A stretch of 64,000 nucleotides of DNA from Camarhynchus parvulus (lineage: Eukaryota; Chordata; Aves; Passeriformes; Thraupidae). The position numbers and the translations under genes were made by a program. The notes beneath the pieces are model-generated. The model saw only the letters and a list, made by a program, of their open reading frames with translations. It made no database searches and was not told the DNA's origin. The stretch is from positions 8,356,001 to 8,420,000 of the forward strand of contig NC_044581.1 of NCBI RefSeq assembly GCF_901933205.1, in the 5' to 3' direction. Positions 52,901 to 64,000 of the stretch are shown here, in pieces (position 1 is the stretch's first letter; each line of letters begins with the position of its first letter).

Positions 52901-55199
52901 AGGGCACATCTCCCATGAGGACCCTGTCCCAGCTCAGCCCTGGGCAGCACTCAGGGGAGCTCAGGTTTCAGCCCCTTGGTTTGCTGATCAGCGCTTTTGG
53001 CTGCTGCCACTTCCTGCAGCTCATTGTCTGGCCATGCTTCCTTCCTCGCCGGTCCAGCACCGCTGGGAGTGGGATCTCCTGGCTGGAGAATGAAGGATCA
53101 TGCTCCCAAGTGCTACCCCCATTTTCAGCACATCCCCTTCCCCATCCTGCCACAGCAGCCATTTCCATGTAAGGCTACAGAGGAGGGGAGAGATGCTCCC
53201 TCCCTGCCTCTCCTCTTGCAATCCTTAGATCCACTGGGCACTCAAAATCCACCACCACCTTCTGAATTAATCCTAAAATGACAAGCTAAGTTGTGGCACC
53301 ATCTGGGAGAAGCCTGCTAGGACACCCTGACCAAAGTGTCTCACCTTGACAACTCCCTGGTTTTAGGCTCTGATTATGTAGAAATGGGTGTTTAGGAGAA
53401 AATGTTCTTCAAAGGCTTTTGTGTCTTATGGAAATGGAGAGATAAACAGAAATTACTTGAAATGTGCTGAATGAATGATGGATGAAATCTGGCTTGGTCC
53501 AACTGGTAAAGATTTTATGCAGAACATAGTCTAGCTCATTGTTGGGCACCTAAGCTTTGCTCAACCTCAGATTTACAGAAAATAATTTTAGTCCCATTAA
53601 AATGTGTCCCAACAGTCATTCAGTCTCATCTGTAAAAGAAATTGTACCTTTCCCAAGGCCAAACAGATCTCATTTGTGCTTCATTTGTTCAGCCCATTTA
53701 TGTTTCTTCTTTGTGTTGCTTCCTTTCAGCACTGTTTGAATAAACCAGAGCTGAATTATATCCTGGAAAGAATGCAATTGGTCAGTGGAAATGAGGAGCA
53801 GAAGTGGATTATTTGGATAAATATTCATTCCTAGAGGCTTTTGGAGGTAGCAGAGCTTCCAGGGAATCACATAGTCTTGTGGAGGATGGGGTGAAGGCTG
53901 GGTCTGAGCAAGGCTTGGGATAACCTCTCCATCCAGGACAGAGCTGCCTCTCTTGGGGGCCCATTTTATCCCCATGAGGTGCCTGTTCTGACCACATTTC
54001 CTGTGTCATTTCAAGACCTGTCTTCAGCTAAACCCTCCTAACCCAGCTGCTCACAGCAAGTGCCTGTGCTCTGGCAGGGCTGGCAAAATGCTTGGCCATA
54101 GCTCAGCGTGGCTGTCCCTGCTGCAGCAGTGCCAGTGTGTGCTGTGTGGTGCAGGGATACTCAGGGAGGTTCAGCTCCTCCTGCTGTCACTCACCTGGCA
54201 AAAAATGCTTCACTAATCCAGGCTGACTCATGGCCTTTGGTTTGTTTTTTTTTCTAAAAAAACCCAATAAAAATTATCTACCTTTGTTCATCTCACCTTG
54301 GGTTTCTTTTTCTGTTTTTTCTCACCTACTCCTCCCTCTCCTCCAGCTGCACTGCAGTTTCACTAAGGTAGCCCAGCTGGCCCTTCCAGACTGCAACAAA
54401 CCCCTTTTCAGAAAATAAAGGGAGAGATTTTATTGTATGCCCATTCTAAAAATAAAACAGTTCTGTATTTCTAGAGCATCTTCCAGCTGCTTATTTCAAA
54501 GATCCTTGAAATTCTCAATTAGTGAAGCATCCCAGCTCCCTCGGGGAGGAGGCCCTGGGTATTGTTGTTGGTGCACCCTGTGAAGGAAGGACTGTTGCTT
54601 GTTCTGGGCTTTGCTCAGTCCCTGAAACTGTGAGCTCCTGCATGACAAGAGGGAATATGAGGGGATTTGAGGCCTGGCTTGCTGTCTGCCAGATCCCAGC
54701 AGGAGAAAAAATTCTATTTCTTGTTCTAAATTAGGAGATACGGTCCCATGCAGTCCCTGTCTGTATTCTGCTTCCATCTTGTATCCCAGTTGCAAGAGGC
54801 AAAATCACCTTCTTCCTTTCATTTTTATACAGCACTGTGTGCAGCCATGACTTAGTCCAAAATCCCCCTAAATCAGAATATGTTAAAACTGAGGGGTTTT
54901 CCCCACAACAGGCTATGTTACAGTGGAAGAGGGAATGATTCCCATGTCAGGTATGACAGAACAATAATCCAACAGCCCAGTGTGCAGGGTGGTGCAGACA
55001 CCCAGCCCTACCTCAGGCTGCCCAGCTGTCCTCCCAGCAGCACATCCCCGCGCAAACAGGAGGAAAATTTCAGCATCTGTGTGAAAGCCTCCAGCACAAC
55101 CCCATGTACCGAGCAAGCTTTCAAGGCCTTATGTTTTTTTTCATGAAGCATCCTTGAAATATAATGTTCCTCATGTTAGATGCTTTTTAAAAGCTTTTT
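49961..55199. other. Intergenic DNA, nothing recognised
   Basis: Moderately GC-rich with many overlapping short open frames expected from the composition (for example 51.3-53.3 kb). No transposon, RNA gene or coding exon was recognised. Confidence 0.6.
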
Positions 55200-55540
55200 T
55201 GCTTGCTGGAGGAGCGGGGCAGGAGCAGCAGCTGGGCTCTGTGGCTGCCTCACCCCGCGGCACAGCGCTCCCAGCCCGGAGCATCGCCCCCGTGTCCTCA
55301 GATGGAACCCAAGGCAGGAAGAGCAGGAATGGGAGAGAGCAAACCAGAGCCCTCAGGGCCTCTTCCCGGCCTCAGGGAGGGGAGGGATGGGGGAGGTTTA
55401 TTTTGGGAGCTGTGGCTGCTCTTCCCGGCGCTGGCCATGGGGCAGCTGCGTGCACGAGCTCTGCCCCAGCTCCTGCTGGTGCTGCGCTTGTGGCAGGCTC
55501 AAAACTTGTGGGAAAGGTCGGCAAGGGCAGAAAATGTAGA
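55200..55540. other. Orphan CpG-rich block, intergenic
   Basis: A local GC-rich stretch with clustered CpGs (CCGCGG, CATCGCCCCCG, CCCGGCGCTGG, GCGTGCACGAG) about 20 kb upstream of GNAO1. Overlapping open frames of up to 175 codons on the + strand are expected from the composition, and none shows a domain I recognise. One internal ATG starts a leucine-rich, signal-peptide-like run (MGQLRARALPQLLLVLRLWQ) that is probably fortuitous. Confidence 0.4.
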
Positions 55541-56059
55541 ATTTTACTTTTCTCCACCGATACAATGTATAGAGAACAAGCTATTTTTTCTTCTAAACAC
55601 ACCCCCCCCCCTACCCCAATGAGCCAAACTATGTTTGAGTTACACCAAACGGGTGGGTTGAAACTTGTTGATCCTTCTTAGCAAGAATGGCTTGCAGTCC
55701 TTTGGGGGCCAGGGTTCTGTGGGGGTCACTCCGTGTTCCTGGCTCCCTGCAAGGGACATCTCCTGATGCCCCTGGCACACTCTGCTAGAGGGGGTGGGAG
55801 CAGGGACTGATCCTCCCGGGCAAAACAGGAGAGGGGAGGAAAAAGGATGCTGAAGCTTTTTATGTGGTGCACAATATCCCTGAAGCCCTCAGATGCTGTT
55901 TTTCAGAGCTTGGAGCCCTGTTGAAGTTTTCCCCATGGTTACAAACCCATGCTGCCAACTTCATTGCTTCTGTGCCTGCTGATTTCCAAAGGAGCCAGCA
56001 CAGTCCTGCAGCCCACAGGACCCACGGCAGAGATGTTCTGCTGGCATGCACAAGGCTGT

Positions 56060-56240
56060 GAGATCCCCACAGCCTTTGATATCCTCACTCCTGCTTGCAG
56101 CTTTTTTATCTTTCCAAGAATTGCTCTTTTCCAATCCTATTTTACTACCCCTGTAGCAAGGCTTTCATCTGCTGAGGCATCAAAAGCTTTTCTGAAGTCC
56201 AGAGTGAGTCCTGCCCACTCCTTGCACCTTCCTGAGTGTT
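56060..56240 (-). mobile_element. Possible ancient CR1/L3-type LINE remnant (ORF2)
   Basis: On the minus strand a short stretch near 56180-56205 reads LDFRKAFDA, close to the LDFSKAFDT motif of LINE reverse transcriptases. The surrounding + sequence (GGCATCAAAAGCTTTTCTGA) resembles reverse-oriented CR1 ORF2. The rest is too diverged to align by eye, so the extent is a guess. Confidence 0.4.
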
Positions 56241-59135
56241 TGATTGCCCCCCGAGCAGATGACGGCCCTGCATCATGCTCTGCCAGCCAGGAGCCCGAGC
56301 TCAGCCCGAGCCAGTTCTGGCACAGGGAACCTCAACCCATCCCATCTTCCTGCTGCTTGGATGTAAATGAGAACCCTAAATACCTACATCCATCCCACAG
56401 CCAACTCCAAAGTGGAGAGTTGTTCAGGTAGGGTACAAGGGAAAAAAGAAAAAGCAATTTTTTTTTTTGAAACGTGATTTTTAGAATTATTTTTAGAGCC
56501 TGATGCGTGAATGTGAATCATGGGTTTAGCTGTATGAAACCTCCTTTTCATCTTTTTTACCTTATCATTATCCTTGCACACTCAGTTTTATCTGTGGTTT
56601 GACATCTTTTATCCCCAGCCTTGCAGACAGCAGAAATAAGGGCAGCTCTGCTCCCCAGCACTGGAAGCACTGCGTATGCAGGGCACACCGATTTGAAATT
56701 ATAATCCTCTTTTTGTTGTATCCTCTCACTGTTTATTGTTACTGTATATGCTGCTTGTTGTTGTAGTTTTCCATTTCATGCAAAATACATTAAAAAAAAA
56801 TGCCACAAATGCTTGAGGTCTGTTTGTTATTCTCTGTGTTTAAAACTATTTCCTAAAAACTAACTTCCCTGAAGTGCCTGCGTTTGCCCTTCGCTTGCCA
56901 TCCCTCTGACTCCACTTGCATTAGCACAAACCCTCCGAGCTTCCCAACAAACTGCAGCAAGCTCTTTGTTTGCAAAGGGTTGGAGGAAAATCTGTGAGTA
57001 TGTTCCCAGAACCAGGAGCTTGTCCCTTTGCTTTGATTTGCTGCTTGGCTGATGTAACTTGGGACTGTTTAGATTTCTTTGATGTGGCTGGTGCTGTGGG
57101 TCTGTGATGCTCCTATGGCTTTCTGGGTAGTCATTATCCCGTCTCTGTCATGCTGCTGACAGCTTTTACGTGGCCTTCCCCCCCCTCACCCCCCACCATT
57201 TTAAAACAAAACAAAAATACATCAAATGGCTTGTTGTCCTTTGTCTTTAATTTGGCCCCAGCCTGCAGTTTTGGCAGTGAGGAGAGGGTTTCTGTATGCA
57301 CCAGGATGCAAAGCCTTCCCCTGCAGTCCTACTAAAAGAACTGTGGAAAAAGCACCCCACAACCTGTGGATTTTCACCCTTGAGCTGTGTTTTGGGCTTC
57401 CCCTCATGCCTCTCCCTCTGCACAGTGCAGTGAGCAGGGCTGTTGGTGCTCTGGGTGAGGCTGGTCTGGTGGCAGGGCTGCTGGTGGGAGGCAGGAAGGA
57501 AGCCGTGCCCCAATCCTGAGTGTGCGGCTGCCCCAGCCCTCCCTCAGCCCCTGGCTGGAAGTGGGCCCCAGAAAAAGAGAGAGCTGTGGTCACTGCTGCT
57601 TGGTGGAGGAGTCTCTAGGGAAAGCAGGGACCAGAGGACATGAGCTGCATGCAGGGAGATTGAGTCTCTTCTCCCTGATCCAGGGCAGGAAGTCACTGAT
57701 GTCCCCAGATAAAAGTGCAAAGCTGGGTGCTTCTGTTCAATGGCGTTATACAACCTGGCACAAAGAAATCTCATTTATTTTCTCCTATCAGCCTAATGTG
57801 ATGATTTGGGAGAGGGGGGAAGAGTGATCTCCTGAACAGTTGGGCTGGGATTACACTTTTTCTATGGAGCTCATCACCGTAATAACCAGGAGCTCTGTTT
57901 ATCAGCCCACCAGCCATGCCCTTTTAGGAGATTACCATTTTCCAATCTCATTTCTCATAAAAGAGGATTGCTGCCCATCCCCTCCCCATCCCAAACCACT
58001 TGGTTATGAGTGTTTATCTGCTCAGGGTGTTTATGAAGCTCCAAACAGGAAACTTCTGTTTATCCTCTGCGTCATCAAGAGCTGGAAACTCAATGGGATA
58101 ATTACTCTTTCAACAACACATGTAGCCCATCAGTAGACTTTGGCATTTTGCTGGTGTCAATAAAATAGATATTTACCCTGCAGAGAGACATAATGCTTAT
58201 TTGTTTCTCTTTGCTGTCTCTTTAACTTGGCATGAGATTGGGGTTTCTGGCTTTCAGGGTATTTCATGGAAGGGGGGATTTTTACTTAAGGTTAAGGGCA
58301 TGTGCTGATTCCCTCAAAACCAGTGGCACTAAGGTGTCCCTAGCAAGAAGGGACAACTTGCCTGGACATTGCCAGCCCCAAGACATTGCTCGCTCTAGCA
58401 GGATATTACCAACTGCTCTCACCCAGCAATTGGAGAAGTCACATGTGGAGATGACTTCAGATGTTAACACAAGCACCTAGGCTGGGAGAAGTCTGGGTAA
58501 TTAATCATTTATTTGGCAGAGCTCTTCCCTTTCCTCTCTCTCTGCAGGTTGCAGGGAACACATTCTGATTCCCTTCACCCTTCAGATGACAATTTTTGAG
58601 CTATGCAAAATGCAGAAGTAAGTTCATTAGTGATATCCACCCAATGAAATTCAAGATGTGAAGTGTTTTGACTAGCGCTGTTCAAATAGAGGAATCACTC
58701 AGGAGTATATTGCAATCAGTGCATTAAGATAAGATCCCAGAGCATTGGGTTTCCAGAGCATTGATTATAGATTAGCATCCCCCTGCTTCAGAAATGAAGT
58801 CAGCCATCCATGTATAAACCAGAAGAGCTGACATGAATGGACTCACGAGGGAGAGGCAGGGAACGCCAGAGAGCACCGGTGTGCAGTGTGGTCCCCACTG
58901 CCACGGCCAGCTGAGCACGGCCAGGCAGTTTGTACACAGCAGCAAATCCCAGTATCCACCTTTTCTGCAGGGGCTGCATCCTTCCTGCTCCCCAGGGGCT
59001 CCCCTGCTGCCCCCAGGGACTTGGCCTCCCTGACCATGCACGGAGCATTATTTTGGCGAGGCTACAAATGTGGAAACCTCGTGCGGTTGGTCAAAGCAAA
59101 TTCATTCAAAGGGAGTGAGTGCTTGCCAAGTTGCC

Positions 59136-59151
59136 TTTTTTTTTTTTTTTT
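59136..59151 (+). repeat. Poly-T run (16 bp)
   Basis: Sixteen T on the + strand, followed by AATTCATTTTAG. Together these resemble a polypyrimidine tract and 3' splice acceptor (AG at 59162-59163), but no exon was recognised downstream. Confidence 0.75.
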
Positions 59152-59209
59152 AATTCATTTTAGCTGTATTCACAGACCACAAATCTGCAGGCAGGAATGG
59201 GAGCCGTGT

Positions 59210-59400
59210 TTCTAATTTGGTAGGAAACTTTTATTCCCACTTGGCGCAGAGCTGTTGCGAACGTTGAAGGCTGTTCCTAATCCTCTGCCCTGTGCATTGG
59301 AAATGCGCTCCATCCATCCGGAAATGGAGTTATTTGCATTGCAGAGCAATTTTCGGGCGATAAATACAAGGTTCAGTGTTTGTGGGGACAAGGACGTGGC
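59210..59400. promoter_or_regulatory. Candidate non-coding regulatory block with octamer
   Basis: A unique, non-repetitive block with a perfect reverse octamer ATTTGCAT (59332-59339). It retains several CpGs in an otherwise CpG-poor region (for example near 59244, 59260 and 59350). It may be a conserved element, but conservation cannot be judged from one sequence. Confidence 0.3.
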
Positions 59401-59780
59401 ATCATTGCTGCACCATATGCAACCAGAAAGCAAAGGCAGCAGTGAAGCAACGCGGAAGGGCCGGGTTGCAGGAGCTTGTAAAGTTCAAGGCTGCCTTAAA
59501 AAATTTAAAGTCAACTTTTGCCTTTGTAAACAGAGTATTTTCAAGATCCTGTTGGAGGAAACTAGCACTTGGCTGTGTGCTTAAGAAGGGGACTTGTCCA
59601 GGTTTTATTCCAGTCGATAGTATTGGCCACATGCCGAGGGATAAGCACCTGCTTAACCAGCGGGGTGCTGGGGTTTGTGGGGCTGCTGTGCCCAAGTGAG
59701 GCAAGCCCTGCTGACCTCTACAGGTTCCAGGTGATGCTGTCTGTCAGGATGTGATGTGGGAACACCTAGGGTATGAAATG

Positions 59781-59813
59781 TTGTGTGTCAGGGCTAGAGG
59801 TCCTGACACACAA
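59781..59813. repeat. Perfect 12-bp inverted repeat with 9-nt loop
   Basis: TTGTGTGTCAGG (59781-59792) pairs with CCTGACACACAA (59802-59813) around the loop GCTAGAGGT. The stem does not continue outward. It is too short for a typical microRNA precursor, and no terminator role is expected in this genome. Confidence 0.75.
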
Positions 59814-60054
59814 AAATTCTCCAAATTCTTTCACCAGTCAAGAAACTGACAAACCAAATAAAAATTATCTGCCTTGTATCAGGTGTAAATGTGTTCAACA
59901 TGATCTAAAAGTGATACTTTTCTGAAATCAGCTCCATGGTTGAATCTAACTGGAAGCTAAATTTCCTTTTGGCAAGCATTCTGGCCTTCTTTTTCATGCC
60001 CTTTCTTGAATTCAGATGTTTTCCCTATGCATAGCTCTTACCCAGGGCATACCC

Positions 60055-60237
60055 AGAGGATATGTAGCAGAGAAGCTGTGGCTGCCCCATCCCTGGAAGT
60101 GTGCAAGGCCAGGCTGGATGGGGCTTTGGGCAGCCTGGCCCAGGGGAAGTGGCTCCTGCCCATGGCAAGGGGGACTGGAACGAGATGAGCTTTAAGGTTC
60201 CTTCCAACCCAAACCATTCAGTGGTTCTGTGATTCAC
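60055..60237 (+). mobile_element. CR1 LINE 3' end
   Basis: The extreme 3' end of CR1: AGAAGCTGTGGCTGCCCCAT, CCCTGGAAGTGTGCAAGGCC, GGCTGGATGGGGCTTTGGG, CCTGCCCATGGCA, then GATGAGCTTTAAGGTTCCTT and CCAACCCAAACCATT, ending in a GTGATTC-type tail. It is severely 5'-truncated (about 180 bp) and well preserved, so it is younger than the copy at 22.3 kb. Confidence 0.93.
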
Positions 60238-63200
60238 AAGAGGGTTTAAAAGTCCTTATCAACATTGATACAGATGCTAACTCTGCCACAGATCACTGCC
60301 AAGGATCACTGCAGCTCTGGTGGCTGTTGGCTGTGGGCTGTGGTTATCCTCCCTTTGGGGGGCTGTATTTACCAGCAGAGTGCTTGTCTTGTTGCTCCCT
60401 TGGTGGGAACTGGATCAGCATGTGCTGACAGCTGTGAGTGGGGTTTGCATCACTGCTAGCAAGGGCCAAGGGCAAGAATTCCCTTTTCAGTGGTAGTTTT
60501 TGTCTGACAGGTGTTGTAGCCTAGGGAAGGGGACAGATGCTGCATTTGCAGAGGTATTTGTGAATAGTGGAGGAGATGTGAAAGAGAGTGGCCAGAGCAG
60601 TGTGTCTTGAAATATGGGGAAGATTATTTTGACAAACTGCATAATTGTGAGAATTTCTGTTTCATAAAGGTTTTAATAGCACTGGGAACCTCCAGGGCTT
60701 CCAGATCCTGGAGCAAAGAAATTGGACAGTAATAAAAAGAGCTCTGCACACTGCCACAAGCCTGGCACCATGGGAACACACCTTTGCTCCTCCAGCAGCC
60801 TGACTCCACGTAGGAATCCAATCCCTTCTGCAGAGCCCGAAGGAGGGGAGCCAGCACAGGCTGAGCTGCTGGGAGCTCTGCACATCCCTCCTCACACAGT
60901 GGAGACTGTGCACTGATGCCGTAAGGAGCAGCCTGGGACAAGCAGCAGGGAGCTGTGCCTCAGATGTCAATAGGGAAGAGAAGGGTGGGGCAAGAATAGC
61001 AGGGCTGTGATTATTTGCCAGAAATTTGAGTCCCAGGGGCAGCAAGCTACAATAAGGGAAATCCTTGTGTGTGCATCTCATTCCTCTGCCAGGAATGCAT
61101 CTCCTGCATCACCCCAGGCCAGGAGCTGGACATTTTCATGTGCCACCTGCAACCAGAGCCTGCAGAGAGCAAGGCATGCTGAGGGCACGAGCCGTGTGCC
61201 CCCACCATCCTCTGCAGTACCGAGCAGAGGGGTTTCTCCCTGCCCCACTGCTCCTCACTCCCACCACTGGGCAGGAAATACCACAAGGAACGATGCCAGA
61301 GCCAGGGAGGGAGGCAAAGACACCCACAGAGATTGACAGCAGCATCTCCCAGGGTTGGGAGCTGCCCAGCCACGCTGGCATGTGCGCTATGCAGGTTTCC
61401 ATGGAAACACAGCACACGATGTGCTGCCACAGAGCAGCACCAATGATGCACAGTGGACTGCAGGGTGACCTCTGCTCCCCACTCCGGTGCCATGGTGGGG
61501 GTTGTAGGGCAGAGGGGACATGTGAACCTGCTTTAGGATGAGCTCCACGTGCTCCTGGGGATGCTCTGGGTGCTGTGCTGCCTTTGCTCTGCTGCCCTGG
61601 AGGGAAAGGATTACAAAGGGTTCTTCAGCTGGGGCGTGCTGGGAAATTGCAGGGGTGTCCCATGGGGCCCCAGCAGAGCAGTGAGGGCATGCTTTGAGAA
61701 GGGGACGGAAACCCTGACACATCCCTGGGGTGCTCAGGCCCTGGCTAAGATTGGAATGGGGCTGAGACACCCTCTCTAGGGTGTCAAGATGGAGAAACAA
61801 GGCTGCTTCATGGGGTTTTTATGGTGCCTCTGTTTTTCCATCCTCTAAGGTTGCGAAGGATCCATCTCTGCTTAGGTTTTAATATTTCATTAAATTGCAT
61901 TGCAGTTTTCCCTGCATGGCCAATGGAGAGCAGCATCTCCAGGTCAGACACTGCCAGATTCATCTTGTCTGCAGCAGGCAGCAAAAACCATGTCCTGGAT
62001 GTTTCCATCAGCCCCAGTGCAGTGCGGCATCCACCTCTTGGAGATGCATTCTCCCAAGCCCTATGACTTTGAGCTGCCCATGAGGGAGTGGTCCAAGAGA
62101 TGTAGCAGCTCATGCACTGCTGTGCCCCAAGCAGGGCACAGGGGAATTCTCCTGCCTCATTTCTGCTGCGAGGTGTTGTGGCCGAGCAGCTCTCACAGAG
62201 GGTGGCTTGGATTGGTGCAGGAGAGAGGGGAGCAGGATTTGGTCCAAAGGGGCCCTGCCCCTCCATGCCCACGGCTGAAAGCTGGGGCCACAGCTGGGAT
62301 GAGTCACTCTGGGCTTATTTTATCATCCCAGGAGGAAAGCAGTGTGAATCATCTCATCCAAATGCAGAGGTGTGCTAGGGTGCCTGATGTACCTTTTGTT
62401 GCCTGGGGCTCCCTTCTGGCTGCACACTTTACAAGGGACCATAGGGCTTGGGAGTCAAAATCTGACTTTGAGGCACTGCGAATCAGCTGAGCTGAGCCTG
62501 TGGCTGTCCTGGATGGCCAGAGAGCAGCACACAGTCGCACAGCAATAGGTGCATCACATCCTAGAGCCAGAAAGTAAACCCCAAGGAGGAGGACCCAGGT
62601 ATTGTGACCTGCAGAGCAGAGACCTTTCTGCTTCCCCACCCTTCCTTCCAAACCCCGGCTTCTCCTGACCCCACAGGCTGTACATCCCCCTTGCTCTGTT
62701 TCCTGGAACTTGATCCTCCTAACACCCAGGATTGCTGATTCCCAGTGGAAAACCTCCCTGCAGGGAGTGGTACCAGCTCCAACACCTGCCAGCGATAGCA
62801 AGGAAGGAGGGCGCCAGCTGAGGATGCTCTTCAAGGTTGTAATGAGGAGCAGAGGGGCTGTGCTGGTTTTAAATTACCTGTGGGTGCAGAGGCAGCACTT
62901 CACCAGGTGAGTGATGGAGCAGCAGTGTCATGTACCACTGGGCTGGCCAGGGAGTGTGAGATGCAGAAGCCGTGTCCGGCTCCAGGTGCTTTGCTCAGCA
63001 GTGCTGCCTTTCCTGGGATCTCCTCATCCTGTGCTGGGACCAATAACTGGACCCAGCTGGGCAGTGCATTCAGCTGCAGAACAGAGCTCATCTTCACACC
63101 CTGCTTCCTCCTGCAGAAGCACCTCCACACCATTTCCCCCTGTACCAGCTGAGTGCCCTTGCTGCCCATTGTTGGCTTTGTTGGAACAGGCCTTACTTGT

Positions 63201-64000
63201 TTTGTGAAAATTGGCCACAATGCAGCTCTCATACTCAATGGAGATGAGCAGTAGAATTTCTGTGTTCCTCCTGCCCTCCCCCTGGGGATACTGGGAGGAT
63301 TTTGGGTTTTGACCACCTCAGCCTTTGCTGGCCTGACTCCCAGAACACCATTGTCCCTAGGCTGTAGTTTCCATGCAAACACAATCTTGGGTGTCTGACA
63401 GCTGGATAGGAGAGGGAATTGAGGGATGTGGCACGGATATAGGTGATTGCAGATAGTGCTGGCTCTGCCTGTTCCACCTCCTGGTGGTTTTCTTTGAGTT
63501 CAGGATGGAAAATCATTCTAGGCTGTGCACAGCACGTGGCACTGGTGATGTTGGATGAGCCCTCTGCCCAGAACATCACCCTGCTTGGAGCAGGAGTAAT
63601 GGAATTGGTGGTGGGAGAGGCACCTGGTTCAAGGGAGTGTGAGTGGCACGTGGTGCCCTGGCACTGCTTGTGGAGGACAGCAGAACCATGCTTTGCCTTT
63701 GGAGGTAAAGCAGAACTGTGGCTCATTAAATGGAAACACAATCTCCCGACCATTTTGGGGTTTCTCAGCCAATCCTGGCCCAGCCCTTGCAATGCCTTTC
63801 AGGTTTAAAGCAAGGGCACAGATCCCCAGGGAAAACTGAGCCAGAGGGAGGTGAAAGGCAGCTCTCCCCAGGATGCTGCCCATGGTCTTCAGCTGATTTT
63901 GAGGTCAGTCCTTTGGACCCAGGAGGGTCCTTGGGATCTAAGCCACAGGGCTGGGCTTGCAGGGGGAAGGGACCCCTACAGCCCCCAGCTCAGCTCTCCC
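60238..64000. other. Intergenic DNA to the right edge, nothing recognised
   Basis: GC-moderate sequence with overlapping chance frames of up to 196 codons (61900-62490). None has a domain, a matching splice pattern or a signal I recognise. The next gene upstream of GNAO1 is presumably beyond the edge. Confidence 0.6.

Larger units (their letters stand above)
55541..59209. other. Intergenic DNA, possible LINE remnant only
   Basis: Holds the doubtful LINE remnant near 56.1 kb and two C runs (about 55604-55613 and 57179-57196). The stretch 58590-58800 is AT-rich and unique and carries two copies of AGAGCATTG. No gene was recognised. Confidence 0.55.

Noticed and set aside
61900..62490. 196-codon + strand frame near the right edge
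   Set aside because: Several overlapping frames on both strands are open here, and there is no recognisable domain or splice structure.

Overview
This window looks like bird nuclear DNA. The signs are several fragments of CR1, the dominant avian LINE, few other interspersed repeats, a compact GC-rich CpG island, and the first two coding exons of a vertebrate heterotrimeric G-protein gene. No bacterial-style operons, tRNAs, rRNAs or CRISPR arrays are visible. Nearly all open frames here are chance frames in non-coding DNA, and I have left them out.

The one gene I can name is GNAO1 (G-protein alpha-o), on the minus strand. Coding exon 1 is 34876-34993 (118 bp) and coding exon 2 is 34745-34787 (43 bp). 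They are joined across an 88-bp intron with GT-AG ends. Together they encode residues 1-53 and two bases of codon 54: the lipidated N-terminus, the alpha-N helix and the P-loop. The rest of the gene lies beyond the left edge, because exon 3 was not found at lower coordinates. Positions 1-34744 are therefore the start of a very long intron 2, and positions above about 35.2 kb are promoter and upstream intergenic DNA.

Layout: 1-32.2 kb is AT-rich intronic DNA with one CR1 copy, a 20-bp-period minisatellite and several candidate non-coding regulatory blocks. 32.2-33.2 kb holds a small CpG-rich patch and a TA/CA microsatellite. 33.18-33.60 kb is a CA-rich minisatellite. 33.6-35.7 kb is the CpG island, containing a split REST/NRSF-type site, exons 2 and 1, a poly-T 5' leader and a G-quadruplex-prone stretch. 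35.7-36.1 kb is a CR1 copy bounding the promoter. 36.1-64 kb is intergenic DNA with two further clear CR1 copies, one doubtful one, an orphan CpG-rich block near 55.3 kb, and AT-rich blocks with octamer and homeodomain motifs.

The most interesting observation is regulatory. A neuronal G-protein gene carries, about 150 bp inside intron 2, two perfect REST half-sites in the expanded (non-canonical) spacing, and a second isolated REST half-site lies 0.8 kb further in. I found no convincing new protein system. All calls come from reading the sequence; no alignment or database search was run.
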